Positions 38,198-48,209 of a DNA stretch of 64,000 nt are shown in pieces. The stretch covers positions 3,162,001-3,226,000 of the forward strand of contig NC_026503.1 in NCBI RefSeq assembly GCF_000182925.2, given 5' to 3'. The notes beneath the pieces are model-generated. The model searched no databases, had not been told where the DNA came from, and saw only the letters and a list, made by a program, of their open reading frames with translations. Position numbers and translations under genes: made by a program. Source of the DNA: Neurospora crassa OR74A. Its lineage: Eukaryota; Ascomycota; Sordariomycetes; Sordariales; Sordariaceae. How positions within the stretch are numbered: the stretch's first letter is position 1; each line of letters begins with the position of its first letter.

Positions 38198-39032
38198 TTC
38201 GCGGGGGGTAATAGGAACTACGGCTAGATAAAAGGCGTGATAGCAGATTGAGCGAGTCCAACAAGCGCTTTAGAGACTTTTTTTGGATAGCAACAGAAGC
38301 GGATCGACATACATCTACCATGAGCTAACATTGACCAAGCTTCCGTGAGCTTGGAGAGCTCTTCTGCCGTTGAACAGGTGCACCTCTGCAACTTCAATGG
38401 TCATCGAGGTCACCAAAGCCATCGATCAGCAAGCAAAATGCGACGAGTTGATTCGTGGATAAATAGAGTTACACCCTGAGCCCCTTTGGCCTTAGCTTCC
38501 TCTCTCCGTGGGGCTATCACTCAACCCCCAATGAACCCTTTCCTCAGAAAACGAGACTTATACCCGTATCTATCGCGGGGCATAGCGGGGGGACACCCCC
38601 CATGATGAAGGTATCTACGATATTCCTCCTTACATCAGATGATTCAGCTTGTCGCTTTTTCTCCAGGAGTAGGATGGATCCGCCAGAGTGGGTAGGAATC
38701 CCGCGATATCTCCCAGAAAATGGGGAAAGCCGCGGGGGGCTTAGGTCACGTCCGGTATGGTACGCTTTCCTAGTGACGATCTGCCCCCCTCATGGGCAAA
38801 AGATTTCCGAAGGGCATGCCCTCCAGCTGAACTGTTATAAGCAGGCAGTGGGAGGACAGTCTGGCATGCTCGGTAACTTTGTTGCCGTGTGCTGATTATC
38901 CGCATGTCCGTGAGTGTATTTATAACTCGGGAATACCCAATCCTGTAGTCTTCCCGGTCGTGTTTGCTTGTTTCCTTCATACGTCGTCACTTGCTTGTCG
39001 TTCTTGCTTCATACGTACACACAATCTCCAAC
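38198..39032. other. Intergenic region upstream of the alcohol dehydrogenase gene
   Basis: It carries the 3' UTR of the DUF7704 gene and a G/C-run-rich promoter, described separately. No other gene. Confidence 0.5.
38575..38737 (+). promoter_or_regulatory. Cluster of CreA/CRE-1-like sites upstream of the alcohol dehydrogenase gene
   Basis: Three GCGGGG words (38575-38580, 38585-38590, 38732-38737) match the SYGGRG consensus bound by the fungal carbon catabolite repressor. CCCCT stress-element cores also occur (near 38482 and 38785), and a TATA-like ATTTATAA lies near 38918, about 115 bases before the ATG. This suggests carbon or stress control of the dehydrogenase; the sites are short and could be chance. 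Confidence 0.4.
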
Positions 39033-40325
39033 ATGTCTGTCCCCGAAAAGTTCACCGGCTTCCAGGTCAACGGCCCCGAGACCTGGACCGAGTTCCACAA
39101 GAACGAGTTCCAGCCCAAGCCCTTTGGTGACTACGACGTCGACATCAAGATTGAGTGCTGTGGTGTTTGCGGTAGCGATGTTCACACCATCAGCGGCGGG
39201 TGGGGCGAGCAGAAGTTCCCTCTTGCTGTTGGACATGGTACGGTCCTTGCCCTACATATGATGCCTGCCATACTGTCCTATCTCTCCGTCAACCAGCTAG
39301 TGAACTCCAAGACTGACTGACTGACTGATTGAAAACCCATAGAAATCATCGGAACCGCCCTCCGCGTCGGTCCCAAAGTGACTCTCATCAAGCCCGGCCA
39401 GCGTGTCGGCGTGGGCGCCCAGTCCTACTCGTGCCTCGACTGCCGTCAGTGCAAGAACGACAATGAGACATACTGCCGCAAGCAACTAGACACTTATGGC
39501 GCCGTGTGGCCTGATACCGGCATCGTCAGCCAGGGCGGTTACTCCTCTCACGTCCGCACCCACGAGCACTGGTTCGTTTTTCTTTTTTTCTCTCTCTCTT
39601 TTTTCTCCCCTTCTGTTCCCTCCCTCCTTTTAAAACCCCAACTGACACATTCGTGCCCCCCTTGATATGATAGGGTCTTCCCAATCCCCGACGCCCTCCC
39701 CTCCACCGTCGCCGCTCCCATGCTCTGCGCCGGTCTAACCGCCTACTCCCCTCTGGTCCGCAACGGCTGCGGCCCCGGCAAGAAAGTCGGCATCGTCGGC
39801 CTCGGCGGCATCGGCCACCTGGGTCTCTTGTTCGCCAAAGCCCTCGGCGCCACCGTCTACGTGATCTCGCGCACGCACTCCAAAGAAGCCGACGCCCGCA
39901 AAATGGGCGCCGACGGCTTCCTCGCTACTGCCGACCCCAACTGGAACGAAGAGCACATTATGACGTTTGATCTGATCATCAACACGGCCAATAGCTTTGA
40001 GGGGTTCGACCTGGATGCGTACTTGAGCTTGTTGGATGTCCATGGCAAGTGGGTCAGTGTGGGATTGCCCGAAGATGAGGAGGGGATTCGGGTGCGGAAC
40101 CAGACGTTCTTGAAGAATGGGTGTTTTTTCGGGAGTAGTCATTTGGGGAGCCGCAGGGAGACGTTGGAGATGTTGCAGCTTGCGGCGGACAAGGGGGTCA
40201 GGACGTGGGTGGAGGAGGTGAAGATTAATGAGGAAAACCTAAAGGGGGTGATGCAGAAGATGAAGGGTGCCGGGGGGAGGTATCGGTTTTGTTTGACCGG
40301 GTATGAGGAGGCTTTTGGGGCGTAA
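39033..40325 (+). CDS. Zinc-dependent NADP(H) alcohol dehydrogenase, ADH6/cinnamyl type
   Basis: Exons 39033-39237, 39343-39571 and 39674-40325 give 361 aa. Catalytic zinc ligands are visible: Cys in CGVCGSDVHT, the GHE motif formed across junction 1, and Cys in APMLCAGLTAY. The structural zinc site is CLDCRQCKNDNETYC. The nucleotide-binding motif is GLGGIGHLG, followed by ISRTHSKEADARKMGAD. A basic/polar residue set after the second beta strand is usual for NADP(H)-preferring ADH6/7 and cinnamyl alcohol dehydrogenases. The enzyme probably reduces aliphatic or aromatic aldehydes in the cytosol; the true substrate is unknown. The second donor reads GTTCGT, an unusual form, but the frame (HEHW-VFPIPDALPS) needs it. 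Confidence 0.95.
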
Positions 40326-41579
40326 TTGGCGGGATCTTTGGGGACTTTCGGAGTGTAGAATTAGATGAGACAACTGGAAATGGGAAAGGGTGTAAAAGTC
40401 AAAAGAAAATAGATTTGAGACATCGTGAAAATAGCAATTGAGATAACTTTATGATCTAAAACGTTTCGTTGATGTTCTATTAATGACTTTGTTCAATACT
40501 TCCCCAAAGTCACTCAATGGGGCTTGCAGACACTTGTCTTTTGACAATTATTCCCAAGATTCTGGTATCAGTTCGTGTCGTCAGGGAAGATGGGGGGGGT
40601 CGAGACACTGGAAAGGTTGACTTGCTTTCTGGTTAATGGGGTAGCAATGGTAAGTTGTCACTCACGAACCATTCATCACGACAACAGACGGGTACTAATA
40701 CCTGTCTAGTAGCTGTTGTCATAAACACGCTCTATCATTGCATCTCGTTGAGGATGTGTCTTGTCTAGAAACAGAAAACGCCAGAACCCCATTCTATGCA
40801 ATTGTCCACGTAACCCCAAGTCTATAAAACTCCATGCAAACAAATGTTTACCATATCCAGGAGAGAAGAAGCCAGAAAAGCGAACAAACTCTCCCGGCAA
40901 CGGCAGTTCAGACAACGGCCCTAGTGGAGTGCGTGTCGTCCCAAAACCTGAAGGTGTCGCCACTAACAAAACTCCACGGTTCCACCTTGACCCCTGAACC
41001 AGGGAGAGCCGCGAAACGTTCGCAGTTCGCAAAGCGATGAAGCCCTAGAAAAAAATTAGCGAGAGATTCCCTATAGAGTGGTTGAAAGATGGAGGAGTTG
41101 ATGCTCACCAAGTAACTATTAACAAGGGGTATATAAGGTATGAGTGCGTAGTGTGGTAGTAAAAAGACACCATCTACTATCTAGCAGTTACTGTAAAAAG
41201 ATGAAGCAAACAACGCCGCGTTCCCAAAGCGATTTGAAATGCAACCACCGCCCAAATAATTTTCTCCGTAAACCAGTCATTCATGCCCTTCTTGAAACCT
41301 TTTCGTTTTTCCCCCGATTTTTGCAATGCGCTGCTGCTGCTGGTGCTGTGCCCAAATGCTGATGTTCACGTCATCAGAGGGGACAGTCTTGAGCGGTAAC
41401 CAAAGTTGGTGATGTTTTCGTCGAACCGAAGGGTGTGCTGCTGACCCCGGGTATTGTGACTGGCCTCGAAACCGGTGGCTGTCACAGTAGTCCTCCTCTT
41501 GAATTGGATCCATGCCCTTCGCTGCGGGCAACTCCTATGCATCGTCATCGTTGTACTCTTGCCTTCGTTTGTCGATAAT
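40326..41579. other. Convergent intergenic region
   Basis: 3' UTRs of the alcohol dehydrogenase and CTP synthase genes lie here. Short frames have no recognisable content. Confidence 0.5.
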
Positions 41580-43743
41580 CTAGAAGTGAGCGCCGTTGAT
41601 ACTCCCGTTGGCGAAGCCGGCATCCTGGAGGATCTCCTTGGTGATCTGGTCGAGGCAGCCGATGGCAGCGGCAACGAAGCCGAGGAAGGGGCGAGAGGGG
41701 TCGAGGACACGGCTGGTGTACTCGGGGTGGTACTGAACACCGACGTAGTAAGGGTGGTCCTTGATCTCGACAACCTCCATGCGCTCGCCGGAGTCGTCCT
41801 TGCCGATGAAGATGAGGCCAGATTGCTCGAGTTTCTCGATGTAGTCGGGGTTGACCTCGTAACGGTGACGGTGACGCTCCTCGATGGTGGTGGCCTCGCC
41901 GTAGAGAGCACGGAGCTTGCTGAACTCAGAGCCGGGCTGGAAGTGAGTGGAACGGGTGCCGAGACGCATGGTACCGCCAAGCTTCTCCTTGGAACCCTCG
42001 GGCATGAAGATGATGACGCGGTGCTCAGCGTTAGCATCGAACTCCTCAGAGGTGGCATCCTTGAGCTCGCAGAGGTTGCGGGCAGCCTCGATGACGGCAA
42101 CCTGCATACCAAGGCAGACACCGAGGAAGGGGGTCTTTTGCTCACGAGCCCACTGGGCAGCACGGATCATACCCTCGGTACCACGGTGACCGAAGCCGCC
42201 GGGGACGAGAATGCCCTTGGCGACGCAAACATCGTGCCAAGCCTTGTGGTACTTGGTGGGATCCTCCTTCTGGGTCTTCTCCTCGAGGTGCTCAGAGTCA
42301 ACCCAGATGAGGTTGAGCTTGCGGCCACAGCGCATGGCGGAGTGCTCAAGAGCCTTGATGACGGAAAGGTAAGCATCGTGAAGCTCAACGTACTTGCCGA
42401 CCAAGACGATGTCGACGGTCTCGGCGTAACCGAGGGGAACAATCTTCTGCCACTTGGCCCAGACCTCCTGGCCCTGGCTGACACGGGCGGGGGAGAGCTT
42501 GACGTCGTCGAGCTTCAGGGTCTCCTTAAGTTCCCTGAGCAGACCCTGCTCCTCAAGGAGAAGAGGCACCTGGTAGATGGTGGGCATATCGCGGACGGCA
42601 AGGACCTGGTTGACCTCGACCTGGCAGCTGGAAGCGACCTTGTTGATGGTGCCCTGCTCAAGGGGCTTCTCACAACGGCACGCAATCTGCGGAATGGAGT
42701 TAGCAGGCAAGAATCACCAGACTACTGATGAGGATACTGACCAAGTCGGGAATGAGACCAGCACTCCTGACGCTCTTGACAGCGTGTTGGGTAGGCTTCG
42801 TCTTCTGCTCGCCGTTGACGACAGGGACGTAAGAGACGTGGATGTTGATGAAGTTGTTCTTGCCAGCTCTGTGACGAAGCTGGGTGAGGGCCTCAACGAA
42901 AGGCATGCTCTCAATATCACCGACAGTACCACCCTATTGAGGGTTAGCAGACGCCATGACTGATGAATGGACAGTGGACCAACATACCAACTCGATAATG
43001 CAGACATCGGGCTCCTCGCCAGACTTGTCGACAGGTACCCTGGAGACACGGTTGATGGTGTCGATGATCGCGTCGATAACGTGGGGTACAACCTGGACGG
43101 TGCGGCCGAGGTACTTGCCCTTGCGCTCGTTCTCGATGACCTGCTGGTAGACCTTGCCGGTGGTGATGTTGTTGTCGCGGGCAAGGTCGACACCGAGGTA
43201 ACGCTCGTAGTTGCCGAGATCCAGATCGGTCTCGCCACCGTCATGAAGGACGAAGCACTCGCCGTGCTCCTTGGGGTTCATGGTACCGGCATCAACGTTG
43301 ATGTAGGGGTCAATCTTGATGGCAGTGACCTTGAGGCCGAGGGTCTTGAGAAGGAGACCGCATGATGAGGCTATTGATTGGTGTTAGTGGATTTAGCCCG
43401 AAATAACATGTGATAGACGGGCCTGTTCATCATCATCATATGCATCCTTGAGAGGATGTTGAAGTGATGTCACAGATACACGCCAAACTCATGAATTTTT
43501 CTCTTTTACTTGGCATGCACCCAATTTGAGTGACTCGATGCGTATGAGTGAGATTGAGGATGATTGTGGTGGTTGCTCCCCATTAATAGGTTGAGAAGAG
43601 AGGGACTGCCTACCAATAATTCCCTTGCCAACTCCACTCACAACACCTGAAGGACGCAGACAAGTTAGACCAGTGTTCACATGAGGTAATTATTTGTTTA
43701 TTGTCTATGTTTACATACCTCCTGACACCAGAACGAACTTCAT
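41580..43743 (-). CDS. URA7: CTP synthase
   Basis: Five exons: 43743-43719, 43646-43614, 43370-42988, 42933-42742 and 42686-41580; 579 aa, the normal fungal length. The first two exons are only 25 and 33 nt. They encode MKFVLVSGG and then [10 protein letters not shown], the P-loop of the N-terminal synthetase domain. Then come [20 protein letters not shown] (read as two parts), [14 protein letters not shown] and [12 protein letters not shown] across junction 4. The C-terminal glutaminase domain has nucleophile Cys about 402 in GVCLGMQ and the His/Glu pair in VQYHPEY. The enzyme makes CTP from UTP, ATP and glutamine and polymerises into filaments. The gene symbol is that of the yeast homologue. 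Intron 2 is 243 nt, the others 54-72 nt. Confidence 0.97.
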
Positions 43744-44689
43744 CTTGGGCGATGATGGCATTGCGCTAATGACGACAAGAGGGACCTTGGGTGGATTGAC
43801 GGGCCACTCGATGGGATCGATACTGGAATAAGGAAATGAAGCGAGTAAAAAGAGTATGGACAGGCAACGGATGGGAAAAGGGATGTCGTCAACGGTGAAG
43901 TCACTCAAAGTTTGGTGTCGCTGTCGCCCGCGTGTTGCAGCGGGAAGAAAAAAAAATTGGGAATGGAGAATGGAGGGGCTCCAGCGGCGAACCGATAAGG
44001 TGCTCCCTGGCGCTCCGTGCACAGACCACTTTCCTCGCCGAGACTTTCACGGTCGCAAACTGAACCCGGCCGATGGATGGGTGGGCGACGCTGAGTGCTG
44101 AGACCCGGGCCTTCACTGCCCTGCCGTGGAACACTTCACTCTCCATCGATCAACCTGGCTGGCGCGCCTCATGCGAACGTCTCGGATCGGGAACAGGTCT
44201 GGAACATTACAGGCACCCATCAGGCAGCCCTCCAGGCAGCGCCCACCCGGTCTCAGGTTCAGTCCCGAGATGGAACGCCGGACCTGGCCGGACACACAGA
44301 CGGATTTTGGATTGTCCGAGCGACGGGCGATCCAGGCACCGGCGTTGTGGGGTCACAGCGGTGCACAATCCGTCCCCGACCCGACCGCTTGTCGCCGGGA
44401 CCTTCCCGTTACATTCGGCAAACAGTCATCGGCCGTTGTGACGACACGTTATTACACACAGTCGGGTCACATGCCGAAATAACAAGATTCAGACCGATGA
44501 CATGACTCCAATTCAATTCCCCCACTCCGTATCTACATAGCGCTTTCACCCAAACAATAGGGTAACTGCATACAACAACTTGGTATCTCCTCCTAATGAT
44601 TGACGCCCGTAGTGGGCTAATGCATGCGCATCATCAAAACAATCGCTTGCGACTGATGCGACCAGCACACCAGCCGCCATGATCATAAA
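43744..44689. other. Intergenic region upstream of CTP synthase
   Basis: A GC-rich segment (43980-44480) followed by a more AT-rich one. It contains the CTP synthase promoter and the 3' end of the amidotransferase-like gene. Overlapping frames on the plus strand have no motif. Confidence 0.5.
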
Positions 44690-45984
44690 TCACAACTTCC
44701 ACTCCAACTCATTTACCTCGTCCTCCTTCCCTTCTTCCCTCAGACCCTCCCAAACCCATTCCAAAACCCTCTCCCACACCCAATTCCCATCATGTTCCCT
44801 CTCCATCAACCCCTTCACTTCTTCCATCGCTTTGGGGTCATTCAAATCCCAGCCCCACCATCTCGCCGCATCTCTAATCTTGAGCTTCGCCGCCTTTGCG
44901 TCCTTCTCCGGATGTCCTTGAAACGTCAAGACGCTGTTATCGTGTGAGAGGAGACATTCATTGTTGGCGAGTAATTGGTGAAAATTGCGTGGGGTAGAGA
45001 TAAGCTGGCGACGATGGTGTTGATGAAGTCTCAGCGAGCTCTTATTTTCCTCTGCTTTTCCTCCTGCTGTTGATGGTGGCCCTCGGTCATTGAAAAATCG
45101 TAACCCGGCGGGGGTGAGTTTCGAGTCTGTTACTCCTAGCTGTTTTCCATCACATCAGGGCATAAGTTAGCATTTCCCATTTTGCCAATATTTTCTTTCA
45201 CATCACCATTATTAGATTGGAAGAATTTAAAGTAACATACCTCAGGCAACCTCATCTCCCCTACCTCCCCTCCTCCCATCACCAGCCCCAGCGTCTGATG
45301 TCCCCAACAAACCCCCACCATCTTCTTCTTTGGCCATTCCCTTCTCGTCTGCCGTACAAATTCATGCACCCTCAAAATCCACGCATGTCTTTTCCTCGGA
45401 TCAGCATTTCCTCCTCCGATAACAATCAGGTCAAATTCCGCCGGATCAGGCAGGAACTCTTTCATCCTGCTGCTGCTGCTTGGCTTATTATCTCTCGCGT
45501 CGTCAACCCTAGTACGTCTAGTAGCCTCGCTCTTTGGACCACCACCATCAGACTCAGAGTCGTCCGAAGAGGACCGACCCCCAAACCCGTTCGAACAATC
45601 AGACGACAAGGCCCCGTTCGACAACTCCGCAGACCCCCCATTATTACCCCCGCCGTCGTTGTAACATCCGTCCCGCTCGTTGTGAGGACCCTGGGAACAG
45701 CAGTAAAAGTTGTCGGCTGGGTAGAAAAATGATAAAGCAGGCTGAAAGCGGCAGGTTGGGGATTGCGTTAAGGAGGCGAAGCAGCGTGTGTAGGAGTCGC
45801 GGATGGAGGAGATGTGTGGGGAGCGGTACGAGTTGAGGAGGATGGCGATTCGCAAGGGGATTTTGGTTGGTTGGTTTTCGGGTGTGTCGTTGGTGTTGTC
45901 TTGATTGTGGTTGTGGTTGTGGTTTTGGCGAGGGTTGACCTCGTGGTGAAGAGTACCTCTCGGGGAGTCGGTTGGGACGGTCAT
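44690..45984 (-). CDS. Class I glutamine-amidotransferase-like protein
   Basis: Exons 45984-45241 and 45139-44690 (101-nt intron) give 397 aa. The GATase1 fold is seen as IPLRIAILLNSYRSPH, then FDLIVIGGGNADPRKRHAWI, the nucleophile elbow GVCWGHQTLGLVMGG (Cys about 226) and, after the intron, VLTFQGHPEKD supplying His and Glu. So the Cys-His-Glu triad is complete. The family resembles GMP-synthase-like or gamma-glutamyl-peptide hydrolases and no synthetase domain is attached; the donor substrate is unknown. Two oddities: an N-terminal (NH)n repeat (NHNHNHNQD), and a disordered insert of about 90 residues between the first strand and the IGGG block. An in-frame ATG at 46038 would add 18 basic residues. 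Confidence 0.85.
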
Positions 45985-46572
45985 GTTGAATGGCCGCTTG
46001 GATGGGTGGTGTTTTCCCTTTCTTTTTTTCGTAAACAAGTCAGCTAAGTAAGTTGATGGCGCTGGATCGTGAAGTCGGGTTTATAAAGTGGGAAGGAGGG
46101 AAAGCTTCTTTTTAAGAGTCTTGCTTGCTTTCTTTCGTAAGCAGATGAATGATCGATCAGGGGGAGGCTTATAACCGGCTATAGTAACCGAGTTACATGA
46201 AGTGAGCTTAATAGCTGTTGCCAATGCGTTGCTCCTTTAATGTATTTAGATCCCTACCTCTACTTTTCAGGCAAGCATTCATTCGATACAAAACCGACAA
46301 AGGCTGGGGGGAAGGGAACCCTTGTTTTGGAGCTGGAGAGAAGAATACTTGGCAAGAGCACGGCAGTTAACACTTGATGATGATCCATCTCAAGTCACAC
46401 CAAAGCACACCAAGCAATGGCTGAATAGGAGAATAACACAACACGTTTAACAAGAAGGATTCAGGGCGGACGGCCAAGCCCCGATTCTCATCCACTGGAT
46501 GACGTTCCTTTGGGGGTTTTGCACTAGTGTAGGGGACTTCTGGGGAATGTGTGAGTACCGTCCGATGCTTGT

Positions 46573-46824
46573 TTGTTAGCTCAATACCCCTAGCAGTATG
46601 CGTGATGCACTACAGTAGGACGAGACCTATCCCGTATAGTCCATAAGCTTACAACAACAAATGAAAATGGCTGAGTACGGATTATGAAGGCAATAACAGG
46701 ATTTTGTATGATGTTTTGTATATGAGAAACTGTGTATTCTAGATAAGTTTACACATTAGCTGACCCTGAAAACGCATAGGAGAGTTGACCCGAGGTCTTA
46801 AGCTAACAAACTAACCAGTACTGG
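46573..46824 (+). repeat. Dispersed repeat, copy A
   Basis: About 250 bp that aligns by eye with copies B, C and D. Landmarks are GAAAACGCATAGGAGAGTTG, then GAGGTCTTAAGCTAACAAAC and CCAGTACTGG at the right end. The family is unnamed; it could be a solo terminal repeat or a non-autonomous element fossil, old and strongly diverged. Confidence 0.7.
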
Positions 46825-47758
46825 ATAAGTGTACCTGGATGACATCATGGCAGCTGAAAGTCGCGAAAACTACACTAGGGATGGACTCATTGGTTACCTC
46901 ACCCATTGTATGGATTTGACAGTTCGAACGAAGCAGGCCCGTTATCAGCTTCAGGAAATGAAAAAGAAAAAAACAGAGGTAGGTTTTTTGGCCCCCATTT
47001 CGCGATCATGAACAGTCTATGAAGGGGATAATTAGGTACCTAAATTCCCATCTCGCGCTGCGCCGTATCTGTACAGTCGCGACCTCAAGTAGCTGAAAGG
47101 GATCACCAGGCGGATCACAGGCTCGTCCACAACCAGATTGATGAGACTCGATACCGCTCGTTGTAGTTAGCTAAGAAAGACCGTTGCAAAACTATAATAG
47201 GGATTACAACAATTCGAAAACACATTGGCTGGAGTCCCTTTAGCATATTTCAATCTGGAAATTGCCTAACAATTCAGACCAAACGTGTGTTAAAGAAACT
47301 TGGATGCGTAATAAGGGTATACCCAAGGTATAATGTCAAAGGTCTTAAGCATTCTGTCTAGGACCGTGACGAGACAGGTACGGGAAAAGGGATCACGGAT
47401 TCAGGGGAACACACGGGATGACAGGGCGCAGCAGTCAAACGGAATGCCATGCGGCGCCCGCTGTCAGGGCATTTTACTGTCAGCTCAGTGGGTCGTCCCG
47501 CTGCACCGGAGCGGCATCTGCACATTTTGCGGGGCGTCCCGCAATTGTTCGGCAGACCGGGCCCATTTCATCCCATCCCTTTGGATATGGACATAGGTCC
47601 ATTGTTTTGTTTGAAGGGATTGTTAGGATGATAGTATCGGATGACAGGCGACAAACAGTTTGATAGATTTCCAGGCAGGGAGTAAAGAGATTGAAATGGG
47701 GTAAGTAAAGGTAAGCGGAAGGCTTTATAGTAAATCTTTAAGACATGTTGTACAGTCT

Positions 47759-47995
47759 AGTACTGGGTTCATTATTAGCTCGAGACCTCGTGTCAACTTT
47801 CCTGTACGTTTTGATGGCTAATTAATGCATAATCTTACCTTGAATACGCTGTTTCTAAGATTCAAAATGCTATATCAAATCCTGCTTATGCCTTTTGACC
47901 TGACCTTATGATCTCTGATACTGATCGGAGTAAATTTCGTCTAGTGCACTATGTATATTGTATTACTAGGAGTGCCTAGTGTACCAAACTAATAA
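47759..47995 (-). repeat. Dispersed repeat, copy B (inverted)
   Basis: The reverse complement matches copy C closely. GACCTCGTGTCAACTTTCCT and CTTACCTTGAATACGCT on the plus strand are the reverse complement of C's right half. It ends near GTGTACCAAACTAATAAGG. It lies about 930 bp from copy A in opposite orientation. Confidence 0.75.
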
Positions 47996-48209
47996 GGAAA
48001 CACAAGAAAGTCAAGAGCTACAAGATAGCATACCGTTAGTACTTTGTATTAGGCCAAAGCCCGCTCATCATTATGTATTTCCATTGTAGGTATATAGAGT
48101 GTAAAAACCATACAAGAAGTTGAATACTTCATTAAATCATCCACATTACATGCATCTCATTATTTCGTATCCAATACAACATCTCGGGGTATCATATCCC
48201 TGCCTCCAA

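Larger units (their letters stand above)
46039..48209. other. AT-rich, repeat-bearing intergenic region
   Basis: No gene is supported. The stretch holds two inverted copies of a diverged repeat (46573-46824 and 47759-47995). The sequence between them has many stops in all frames and no recognisable coding content. It looks like decayed repetitive DNA followed by the 3' UTR of the subtilisin gene. Confidence 0.5.

Noticed and set aside
41475-42728. 417-codon open frame on the plus strand
   Set aside because: Antisense to CTP synthase exon 5; no motif, explained by codon bias.
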